This document shows, piece by piece, positions 1 to 6,921 of a stretch of 12,354 nt of DNA (its first letter is position 1; each line of letters begins with the position of its first letter). Under the pieces are notes generated by a model. The model was not told where the DNA came from. It did no database searches and saw only the letters and a program-made list of their open reading frames with translations. The stretch covers positions 1 to 12,354 of the forward strand of contig JASLXP010001304.1 in assembly GCA_030740295.1 (NCBI GenBank), given 5' to 3'. Both the position numbers and the translations under genes were made by a program. Origin of the DNA: Planctomycetota bacterium. GTDB taxonomy: Bacteria > Planctomycetota > PUPC01 > JACPCR01.

Positions 1-1847
1 AGAGTCGTTCCCTGGCCGGCCTGGGATTGTATGTCCAGCGTGCCGCCGACCTGTTCGATGTTCGTACGGACGACGTCCATCCCGACGCCGCGGCCCGAAA
101 TATTTGTGACCTGCTCGGCGGTAGTAAAACCGGGTCTGAAAAGGAGCTCGAGTATTTCCCGATCTGTCAGTGAAGCGGCTTCTTCCGGCGTGACGACTGA
201 TTTGTTGACGGCTTTCTGCAGAACCTTGTCAAGTGGAATGCCTCCGCCGTCGTCGGAGATCTCGATATTGACCATTCCGTCCTTGTGGTAGGCGTCTAAC
301 AGCAGGTACCCGGACTCCTCCTTACCCGCGCTCACACGAGCGTCGGGTGATTCGATCCCGTGGTCGATACAGTTTCGAATAATGTGAGAGAGCGGATCCT
401 TGATGGCCTCGATGACGGACCTGTCAAGCTCGGTCGTTTCGCCCTTCATTTCTATATTGACTTTTTTATCCAACGATTGCGCCAAATCCCGCACAATTCG
501 TGGGTAGTGATTCCAGATATTGGAAATGGGCTGCATTCGAGTCTTGGTGATCATCTCCTGCAGCTCGGCGGTCACACGGGAAACGTACTGTGAGGTGACC
601 TGGAGGTGTGCGTCTTCTTGTACCTGCTTGTGCAGCAGCAATTGATTGCGTGCGAGAACGAGCTCCCCAACAAGGTTCATCAACTGATCGAGGATGTTGA
701 CATCGACGCGAACGGAGCCTTCCGAAATCGCGGAGGCGGAGACCTCCTGAGTGGGTTTGTACGCGGCCTCCTCCTGCTTTTCCGATTTCGGCTGTGGCGA
801 CTCCACTGTTGGCTCTGGCGCTTCTGCGACCTGAGATGGTTCCTCATCGGCGGGAGGCCCTGGTGCGGCGGGTTCGCTCGTGCCTTCAGGATCGGCGGGG
901 AGGTCTGATGGGCTGTATCGCGGCTGCGCTTGAAGAGCCTGGCCGGTTTCACCTGTTGCCGTTGCCAGGTAATCGTCTGCACTGAAACGCATTTCCTCCA
1001 GTGGCCATTCAAGCCCGAACTGGGTGCAGACAAGTTGGACCAGCATTTCCGAATCCGGTATTTCGACCTGTTCCTCAACAGCAGAGAGGTGGGCGCGCAG
1101 GCCGTCGAGCAGTGAGAGCAGGCTGCTTTCGACCTGATAGCCTGGAGCAAATTCACCACTGTGAATCCCAACCAGAATGCGCTCGCCAAGTTTTGCCAAT
1201 GGCAGAATCTCGTGCTGCTGCATGAAGGAGGCACTGACGCGGATCGAATGAAAGCACCGGAAAGCTACCGGGTAATGTTCATCGTTGACGGGGAATTCCA
1301 TGAGTTGGCCGACGACTCCCTCAGCGTTGGTAATGAGCTTCCGGCCTTCCATGACGAATTCACTCAGCAGTTCACCTTCCAGCTCGAGCGCAGCTCCGGC
1401 GGCGGCAGGCTCGGAATCTGCAGTTGCGACCGAGGTCTGCTCGTTTGCCACTGCCTGGGAAGGTGCATCGGTGGCAATCGCCAATTGCCCGAGATGCTGG
1501 ATTAAGTCGGCGTAATCGTTGTCACCATCGGTTTCATTTTCTTCGATGACGACCAGGATGTTTTTGATGGCATCGACGACCGATAGAAGCGCATCGGTGT
1601 GAGTTGCCCCGAGCGCCATGTCCCCGGAGCGCACGTGGCTCAGGAGGTTTTCTCCCGCGTGGCTTACCACCTCCAGGCGGTTAAATCCGAGATAGCCACA
1701 GGTGCCCTTGATTGTGTGGAGGTTGCGGAAAACGGAATCGATCAGTTCCTTGTCTGTCGGATTTGATTCGAGGGTAACAAGGTCCTGCTCGGTCTGAGCC
1801 ATGTTCTCATGGCTTTCGGCAAGAAACTCTCTGATATAATCGTCCAT
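1..1847 (-). CDS. cheA: CheA chemotaxis histidine kinase, 3' end outside window
   Basis: This is the cytoplasmic kinase that phosphorylates its own HPt histidine under receptor control and passes the phosphate to response regulators. Reading leftward from ATG at 1847-1845, the frame stays open to the window edge for 615 codons. The N-terminal HPt domain has the phospho-acceptor motif HTIKG at His44. A second HPt-like segment (about residues 150-260) has His200 in FHSIRVSAS. A Pro/Glu/Ala-rich linker follows (about 305-372), then the dimerisation helices (about 378-440, MNLVGELV). The ATPase domain has N-box IIRNCIDHGIE (Asn492), G1 SDDGGGI (Asp533) and G2 GRGVG (585-589). The CheW-like regulatory domain should lie beyond position 1. 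The start is fixed by a good Shine-Dalgarno 5-7 bases upstream. No CheY-binding P2 domain is recognisable. It is divergent from the receptor genes, so a shared pathway is likely. The family call is secure. Confidence 0.96.
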   Translation of the reverse strand, partial: MDDYIREFLAESHENMAQTEQDLVTLESNPTDKELIDSVFRNLHTIKGTCGYLGFNRLEVVSHAGENLLSHVRSGDMALGATHTDALLSVVDAIKNILVVIEENETDGDNDYADLIQHLGQLAIATDAPSQAVANEQTSVATADSEPAAAGAALELEGELLSEFVMEGRKLITNAEGVVGQLMEFPVNDEHYPVAFRCFHSIRVSASFMQQHEILPLAKLGERILVGIHSGEFAPGYQVESSLLSLLDGLRAHLSAVEEQVEIPDSEMLVQLVCTQFGLEWPLEEMRFSADDYLATATGETGQALQAQPRYSPSDLPADPEGTSEPAAPGPPADEEPSQVAEAPEPTVESPQPKSEKQEEAAYKPTQEVSASAISEGSVRVDVNILDQLMNLVGELVLARNQLLLHKQVQEDAHLQVTSQYVSRVTAELQEMITKTRMQPISNIWNHYPRIVRDLAQSLDKKVNIEMKGETTELDRSVIEAIKDPLSHIIRNCIDHGIESPDARVSAGKEESGYLLLDAYHKDGMVNIEISDDGGGIPLDKVLQKAVNKSVVTPEEAASLTDREILELLFRPGFTTAEQVTNISGRGVGMDVVRTNIEQVGGTLDIQSQAGQGTT

Positions 1848-2010
1848 AGATCTCTCCCTGGGCCAGCATTACGGGCAACCCGCGGAATGCAGCAAAAATG
1901 GATTGGCGAAACCGATGCGACGAGATTGTGTCAGGGTGACAGTGCTGAAGACCCGGTCCGGCGGGAATCAGCAAAAGAATGGCGCACGCAACAAAAACCC
2001 ATCTGCGCAT
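1807..2010 (-). CDS. Doubtful small ORF in the cheA leader, signal-peptide-like N-terminus
   Basis: The ATG at 2010-2008 opens a 67-residue frame that lies in the putative cheA leader and runs 41 bases into cheA in a different frame. The N-terminus is MRRW followed by a hydrophobic run, VFVACAILLLIPAG, like a signal peptide or membrane anchor. The rest is Arg- and His-rich and matches nothing I recognise. No clear Shine-Dalgarno precedes it; a TTG codon adjoins the ATG. It starts about 11 bases after the predicted transcription start. It may be a leader peptide coupled to cheA, or a chance frame. Confidence 0.18.
   Translation of the reverse strand: MRRWVFVACAILLLIPAGPGLQHCHPDTISSHRFRQSIFAAFRGLPVMLAQGEIYGRLYQRVSCRKP
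1852..1859 (-). promoter_or_regulatory. Shine-Dalgarno of cheA
   Basis: On the minus strand AGGGAGAG sits a few bases before the cheA ATG at 1847. It supports that start over downstream alternatives. It contrasts with the plus-strand genes here, which have no clear ribosome binding site. Confidence 0.7.
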
Positions 2011-2027
2011 CAACGCATTCGCGCGGA

Positions 2028-2056
2028 AATATACAGTAGCCCGTGTCAGCCATCAA
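2028..2056 (-). promoter_or_regulatory. Candidate sigma70-type promoter for cheA
   Basis: On the minus strand TTGATG (2056-2051) and TATATT (2033-2028) are separated by exactly 17 bases. They match the -35 and -10 consensus at 4 of 6 and 5 of 6 positions. Transcription would begin near 2021, giving a leader of about 170 bases before cheA. Sequence match only; chance matches are common. Confidence 0.45.
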
Positions 2057-2081
2057 TGTCGCGGTAGTACGATGCAGCCGA

Positions 2082-2128
2082 AGTGAACTGCCTCAGTGGT
2101 CCAGTTAAATCGGCTGAGGCCAGTCACT
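2082..2128. repeat. Imperfect inverted repeat in the cheA/receptor divergent region
   Basis: The left arm AGTGAACTGCCTCAG (2082-2096) pairs with the right arm CTGAGGCCAGTCACT (2114-2128) at 12 of 15 positions around a 17-base spacer. The inner seven bases, GCCTCAG/CTGAGGC, pair perfectly. No U-run follows on either strand, so an intrinsic terminator is unlikely. An operator or an RNA stem-loop is possible. Confidence 0.5.
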
Positions 2129-2202
2129 ACAGACCAGCTCCGGCGTCCCGCCGGCCCCACGCTCGAAGAAAGCGCACAATAAATTGCTTTTCCTTTCACC
2201 TA

Positions 2203-2397
2203 ATGAAACGCATAATCCTCTGTTCATCGGGAATCGCTGCTGTCTCAGCGGGGTTCATCAACGGCTTTGATTCCCGAGCTATCGGTTTCGCGGGCCTTGG
2301 TGTTATTCTCGAGCTCATGCACAGCCATGAGCAATCCACGTCCTACATTCAGATAGACGCCTCGCAGACGAGCGACCCAAAGCGCAAACATCTGTAA
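2203..2397 (+). CDS. Doubtful 64-residue membrane-like ORF abutting the chemoreceptor gene
   Basis: The frame starts at ATG 2203 and ends with TAA at 2395-2397, two bases before the receptor ATG (TAAccATG). That geometry allows translational coupling to a receptor gene lacking its own Shine-Dalgarno. The product begins [17 protein letters not shown], which is basic then hydrophobic, with a second moderately hydrophobic stretch ([14 protein letters not shown]) and a polar tail. I recognise no family. The frame extends upstream to a GTG at 2083, but that part looks non-coding in composition. It could be chance. Confidence 0.25.
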   Translation: MKRIILCSSGIAAVSAGFINGFDSRAIGFAGLGVILELMHSHEQSTSYIQIDASQTSDPKRKHL

Positions 2398-2399
2398 CC

Positions 2400-4592
2400 A
2401 TGGCAAAACTCAGCGACCTTCGAATCAAGCCTAAACTGGTAGTCCTGTTCCTTGGCGTGGGCATCGTCCCTCTTCTGATCGCATCGGTCGTCGCCTACCG
2501 GGTATCCAACGCGGCCCTGGATGGTGCGGTGGCTGTCCTCGATACCGGATACCAGAACATTGCCGTGAAGCAGGTTGCCCGATTGAGAGACCAGAAGAAA
2601 GGGGAACTGGAACTCCTGTTAAAAGGAATTGAGAACTGCCTTTTAGTTCTTTCAAATCATTCGAGCACTCGCGACATGCTGGCCTCGCCGGGCCTCGACG
2701 AGCTGATTGGCGAAGAACCCGATTTTGCCAACGAGTTGATTGTAAAACTCAAGGCGACTATCCGGCAGGACTGGGAAACGCGTCAGGGCAACCTGGATGC
2801 AGGAAAGCTCTCCATTCTGTTAGGTGCGTTCGATGCCGACGCGTATGACGAGATCGCCCTCGGGCTGCAGCGCGAATACCGGTTGAACAACCCGCATACA
2901 AACGCACGTTTCACACTGGCCAGGCATTCGGACGAGGGAATTTATTCAGACCATCATGAGGCTGTGCATTCCGCGGCCCGGGAGGCAGCGCACCGATTCG
3001 GGTTGGCAGATGTTCTGCTGCTCAACAACAGCGGAAGAGTCATATATTCCGTGATGAAGAATCCGGACTTCGGTCTGAATGTTTCCATCGGCCCTCTGAG
3101 CAGCACTGGACTGTCCGAGGCCTTTGAGAGTAAGGGAAATGGGAGTTCGGCTCATATGACCGCCTTTGCGGCCTACCCGCCAGCCTTCGGAAAGGAAGTT
3201 GGCTTCCTCTCCAGCCCGGTCTTCGTCGAAGGGGAATCCAGGGGGTTGCTCGTGTTTGCCCTGCCTGCTTCCCTCCTTTCGAATCACCTTAATGCCGACG
3301 AGGGTACCGTGCGTTACCTTCTTGCCGGCAAGAATGGCGCACCTGTTGTTGCGTGGCTACCGTCCGATGCACAGCCTGCCTCGCTGGCTTTGAAACTTGC
3401 CAAAGAGGGCGAAGCGGCCGCCGATGCCTTGAAGGACAAGGATGGCAAGGTAACGGCATCGGCTGGAGTCGTCTCTCTGGCCAACGGCTGGCGACTGATA
3501 GCAATAATGGGCTCGGGCAAGGTTCTTTCCGGTGGCCTGGAAGACGAAATCAAGAAATCAAAGGGCGGCCTGGTCGGTACGTTCACCACTATCATCCTGA
3601 TCGCGACGATGGGCATCACGCTGATTGCGCTGTCTGTCGCCGTGATGATCTCCAACCCACTTTCCAAGGCCGTAGAAGCCCTGGAAGGGGTGGCCCGCGG
3701 CGAGCTTGTTCAACGGCTGGACATGGAGTCAGGCGACGAAATCGGGCAGATGGCCACCGCGGTCAATCAAGCCTCCGGCGCGATGCGCGATGCAGTCGAA
3801 TCGATCGGGGGACACGCGGATTCTCTGTTGAATGCTTCACAGGATCTCTCCGGCCTGAGCGAGAAGATGCGCGGCAGCGCACAAGAGACTTCACATCAGG
3901 CGACCATCGTTTCCTCCGCGTCCGAGGAGGTCACCCAGAGCCTTGAAACCGTAGCGACGGGTTCTGAAGAAATGTCGGTCAGCATTCGGGAAATCGCCCG
4001 CAACGCGAGCGAGGCCGCAAGGGTCGCTACCGAAGCGGTGGGTATGACGCAGAAGACCAACGAGACGGTGGGGAAGCTCAGTGAGAGCAGCTCCGAAATC
4101 GGCCAGGTAGTGCGGGTCATTAACACCATCGCCGAGCAGACCAATCTGCTGGCCCTGAACGCCACCATCGAGGCGGCCCGGGCTGGTGAGGCCGGCAAAG
4201 GGTTCGCCGTTGTTGCCGAAGAGGTTAAGGAACTTGCATCAGAGACCGCCCGTTCAACGCAAGACATCGCTCACAAGATAGAGGCCATCCAGATCGATAC
4301 CAAAAGCGCTATCGACGCCATCGAACGCATCAGCGAGATCATTCATCAGATCAACGACATTCAGAACAGCATCGCCAGCGCGGTCGAAGAGCAAAGCGCG
4401 ACCAGCAACGAGATCGGTCGCTACGTCAGCGAGGCCGCGCGCAGCAGCCAGGAGATCGCATCCAGCATTACCGGCGTGGCCCAGGCTGCCGACGGCACCG
4501 CCAATGCAACCGAGCTTACTCTTGATGCCGCGGGCTCGCTCAGCCGGCTGGCAACAGAGCTACAAAGCCTGGTGAGTCATTTCAAATATTAA
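2400..4592 (+). CDS. Transmembrane methyl-accepting chemoreceptor with periplasmic Cache-like sensor
   Basis: This 730-residue inner-membrane receptor senses an unknown ligand and controls CheA. TM1 is at about 13-33 and a large periplasmic domain at about 40-385. Segments such as [20 protein letters not shown], followed by [12 protein letters not shown], resemble the Cache/PAS-like sensors of many proteobacterial receptors. TM2 is at about 391-417 and HAMP at 418-470 (GDEIGQMA). The signalling domain has its hairpin tip at [21 protein letters not shown] (part), residues 577-597, with Asn582 and Arg594 conserved. Candidate methylation stretches such as [10 protein letters not shown] flank the tip. 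The C-terminus ends SLVSHFKY and has no CheR/CheB pentapeptide tether. No Shine-Dalgarno precedes ATG 2400. The next receptor begins 15 bases downstream, which suggests an operon. Confidence 0.95.
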   Translation: MAKLSDLRIKPKLVVLFLGVGIVPLLIASVVAYRVSNAALDGAVAVLDTGYQNIAVKQVARLRDQKKGELELLLKGIENCLLVLSNHSSTRDMLASPGLDELIGEEPDFANELIVKLKATIRQDWETRQGNLDAGKLSILLGAFDADAYDEIALGLQREYRLNNPHTNARFTLARHSDEGIYSDHHEAVHSAAREAAHRFGLADVLLLNNSGRVIYSVMKNPDFGLNVSIGPLSSTGLSEAFESKGNGSSAHMTAFAAYPPAFGKEVGFLSSPVFVEGESRGLLVFALPASLLSNHLNADEGTVRYLLAGKNGAPVVAWLPSDAQPASLALKLAKEGEAAADALKDKDGKVTASAGVVSLANGWRLIAIMGSGKVLSGGLEDEIKKSKGGLVGTFTTIILIATMGITLIALSVAVMISNPLSKAVEALEGVARGELVQRLDMESGDEIGQMATAVNQASGAMRDAVESIGGHADSLLNASQDLSGLSEKMRGSAQETSHQATIVSSASEEVTQSLETVATGSEEMSVSIREIARNASEAARVATEAVGMTQKTNETVGKLSESSSEIGQVVRVINTIAEQTNLLALNATIEAARAGEAGKGFAVVAEEVKELASETARSTQDIAHKIEAIQIDTKSAIDAIERISEIIHQINDIQNSIASAVEEQSATSNEIGRYVSEAARSSQEIASSITGVAQAADGTANATELTLDAAGSLSRLATELQSLVSHFKY

Positions 4593-4607
4593 TTCAACCT
4601 ACTGCAC

Positions 4608-6833
4608 ATGACCGAGCGATCGACAAAAACTCTCTGCTGCCTTGGATTCCTCTTCGCCATTTCAGCCACATCATTTGCTGAAAGCGCCGAGCTCTCTTCC
4701 GCCGTTAAAGGCCTTCAGCTCAAGCTCGATCACATCTGGGTGCTGACTGCTGCCGCGTTGGTGTTTCTGATGCAGGCCGGGTTCATGTGCCTGGAATCAG
4801 GGCTTTCCCGCCAGAAGAATTCGATAAATGTCGCGGTGAAAAACCTCGCCGATTTCGTCATCGCTGTGGCCGGATTCTGGCTTGTCGGCTTTGGCCTCAT
4901 GTTCGGCATGACAGCCTTTGGAATCTGGGGGACGACCGATTTCGTCATCGCAGCATCTGAAGATTCATGGAGATCTACTTTTTTCGTGTTTCAGGTCGTT
5001 TTCTGCGGAACGGCCGCGACCATTGTTTCCGGTGCTGTTGCCGAGAGGACGCGATTTGCGGCTTACCTCTTGATCTCCCTCTTCGTGTCTGCCGCTATCT
5101 ACCCCCTTTTCGGTCATTGGGCATGGGGAAGCCTTCTGCATGAGGGCAACACGGGCTGGCTCGAGGAGAAGGGCTTCATGGACTTCGCAGGCTCCACGGT
5201 CGTGCACAGTGTCGGTGGCTGGATTGCCCTCGCCGCTATCATTGTCATCGGCCCGCGCATCGGCAAATTTGATGAAGAGGGTAAGCCCACGAAGCTTCAG
5301 GCGCACAATCTGCCGATGGCGTTCCTCGGAGTACTCATCCTTTTCTTCGGCTGGTTCGGGTTCAATTGCGGGAGCACACTCTCGGCCGACGATCTGATTG
5401 CTTCGATTGCGTTGAACACGATGTTGGCCGCCTGCTTTGGGGGCATCAGTTGCACGGCCGTGAGCTGGCTGATGAACGAAGAAAAAATACCGGAAGCCGA
5501 GATGATGGCGAATGGTGTTCTGGGTGGTCTTGTCGGTGTGACCGCGGGATGCGCATTTGTGGAGACCTCCGGCGCCGTGGTCATCGGGCTGGTGGCGGGC
5601 ATCCTGGTCTGCGGCGGCACCTACATCCTTGAAAACATTCTCAAACTTGATGATGTGGTTGGTGCGATCCCCGTCCACGGGGTCTGCGGCGCGTGGGGCA
5701 CGCTGGCGGTTGCCCTCTTCATTACAGAGCAGAATCTGCCCGAAGGGATGAACCGGATGGGCCTGTTTGGTATCCAGCTCCTCGGCGTGATGACATGCTT
5801 TATCTGGACGTTCGGTTCCACCTGCCTCATTCTGCATATCGTCAACATCATCGTCCCGCTGCGTGTGCCGCCGGATGACGAAAAGATGGGACTGAATGTG
5901 GCCGAACACGGCGCGGTATCCAGCGTGCTCGATCTCGCATACTCCATGCAGGATGTGACTAAAAAGGGATCCTATTCCATGACGAATCAAGTGGCTGTCG
6001 AGTACGGTACTGAAATCGGCGACCTCGCCCAATGCTTCAATCAGATGATCGAGACGGTCCAACAGCAACGGAACCTTGCCGCGGCGGAAATGAATGACTA
6101 TCGGGGCCACATGGATGACAGCGTGCAGTTGATCGCAGACGTGATCGGAAACATGGTCCAAAGTCTGGGTGAGACCGGTAATAAAGCCGTGGCGATGTCG
6201 GAATCTTTCCAGCGCGCAACCCAGACCATCGAGGGGCTCGCGGGCTCGCTTCGTGACATCTCCTCAAACACGCAGCAGGCCAGCCAAATCGCCGAAGCCG
6301 CGGCCGAAGGCGCTGAGAAGAGCCGCGGTATAGTGGACGTCCTGGGCCGTTCTACGGTAGAAATCGACCAGATCATCTCAACCATCACAGAGATCGCTGA
6401 CCAGACACAGATCCTCTCTTTGAACGCCACGATCGAGGCCGTTCATGCGGGCGAGGCCGGCAGGGGTTTTTCGGTTGTGGCCAACGAAGTCAAGACGCTG
6501 GCCAAGCAATCGAGCCGCGCCGCAGATGAGATCAGCGGCAGGATCAAACAGATCAAGGAAAAGATGAACGAGACCGTCAGTGTCATTCAGCACATATCCG
6601 AAGTCATCGGACAGATGAATCAGATCAATTACGACATCGCCGAAACGGTGACCGAGCAGGCCCGCGGCGCCGCTCAAATCAATGAGCTGGTCCATGACAC
6701 CGGCCTGACAGTACAGGAAGTGCTCGAGTACATTCAGCGTGTGAGCCAGGGTGCCGATGAGATTTCGAAACAGGTCAACGACTCCCACGAACAATTTCAA
6801 CAGCTAATGGACAAATCTGAGTTCGCCGCATGA
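4608..6833 (+). CDS. Ammonium transporter (Amt)-HAMP-MA chemoreceptor fusion
   Basis: This 741-residue protein joins a complete ammonium channel to a chemoreceptor output. Residues 1-25 look like a signal peptide (hydrophobic LCCLGFLFAISATSFA, Ala-x-Ala-type end). The Amt domain spans about 40-422, with 11 expected membrane segments that leave the C-terminus in the cytoplasm. AmtB equivalents are present: Phe132 (F107), Trp173 (W148), Asp192 (D160), His200 (H168), Phe252 (F215), Ser256 (S219) and His357 (H318); the spacings 132-173 and 192-200 equal those of AmtB. The linker GLNVAEHG (428-435) leads to a HAMP-like unit (438-486, TEIGDLAQCFNQM) and then an MA domain with tip at 596-616. The tip departs from the usual sequence at Gln601, Ser604, Val612 and His613. 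It lies 15 bases after the other receptor and 88 before a response regulator. No glnK/PII gene is in the window. The architecture is certain; ammonium sensing is inferred. Confidence 0.93.
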   Translation: MTERSTKTLCCLGFLFAISATSFAESAELSSAVKGLQLKLDHIWVLTAAALVFLMQAGFMCLESGLSRQKNSINVAVKNLADFVIAVAGFWLVGFGLMFGMTAFGIWGTTDFVIAASEDSWRSTFFVFQVVFCGTAATIVSGAVAERTRFAAYLLISLFVSAAIYPLFGHWAWGSLLHEGNTGWLEEKGFMDFAGSTVVHSVGGWIALAAIIVIGPRIGKFDEEGKPTKLQAHNLPMAFLGVLILFFGWFGFNCGSTLSADDLIASIALNTMLAACFGGISCTAVSWLMNEEKIPEAEMMANGVLGGLVGVTAGCAFVETSGAVVIGLVAGILVCGGTYILENILKLDDVVGAIPVHGVCGAWGTLAVALFITEQNLPEGMNRMGLFGIQLLGVMTCFIWTFGSTCLILHIVNIIVPLRVPPDDEKMGLNVAEHGAVSSVLDLAYSMQDVTKKGSYSMTNQVAVEYGTEIGDLAQCFNQMIETVQQQRNLAAAEMNDYRGHMDDSVQLIADVIGNMVQSLGETGNKAVAMSESFQRATQTIEGLAGSLRDISSNTQQASQIAEAAAEGAEKSRGIVDVLGRSTVEIDQIISTITEIADQTQILSLNATIEAVHAGEAGRGFSVVANEVKTLAKQSSRAADEISGRIKQIKEKMNETVSVIQHISEVIGQMNQINYDIAETVTEQARGAAQINELVHDTGLTVQEVLEYIQRVSQGADEISKQVNDSHEQFQQLMDKSEFAA

Positions 6834-6921
6834 AGTCTTACCGAAAGACGCGTGTCTCAGGTCTGAAGCTAGGCTTTAATGGTTTTCACTAAATAATCAC
6901 GGAATCCACGGTACATCCAGG

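Larger units (their letters stand above)
1848..2399. other. Divergent intergenic region between cheA and the receptor operon
   Basis: This 552-bp gap separates the divergent cheA and chemoreceptor genes, so it should hold both promoters. I see a candidate cheA promoter (2028-2056, minus), an imperfect 15-bp dyad (2082-2128), and a short perfect inverted repeat, CCGGCG-tcc-CGCCGG, at 2140-2154 with no T-run after it. Two small ORFs of doubtful status lie here: 1807-2010 on minus and 2203-2397 on plus. On the plus strand CATAAT (2211-2216) could be a -10 box, but its -35 (TTTTCC, 17 bases upstream) is poor. No convincing sigma28 or sigma54 promoter was found by eye. Confidence 0.6.

Noticed and set aside
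680..1234. 184-codon minus-strand frame within cheA
   Set aside because: It is a different frame from the cheA kinase, which reads through with HPt, dimerisation and ATPase motifs; this frame is Arg/Ser/Pro-rich shadow.
2083..2202. Upstream GTG extension of the small ORF before the receptor gene
   Set aside because: This part overlaps the dyad and is Pro/Arg/His-rich with no ribosome binding site; only the ATG 2203 version is worth keeping as a candidate.
4965..6161. 398-codon open frame antisense to the Amt fusion
   Set aside because: It lies wholly inside a gene with strong family motifs, its translation is rich in His, Asp and Arg without any domain, and GC-rich codon use commonly leaves antisense frames open.
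6845..6856. AGACGCGTGTCT as a terminator after the Amt fusion
   Set aside because: The stem is only about four to five bases and no T-run follows, so it does not support transcription ending before the phosphatase gene.
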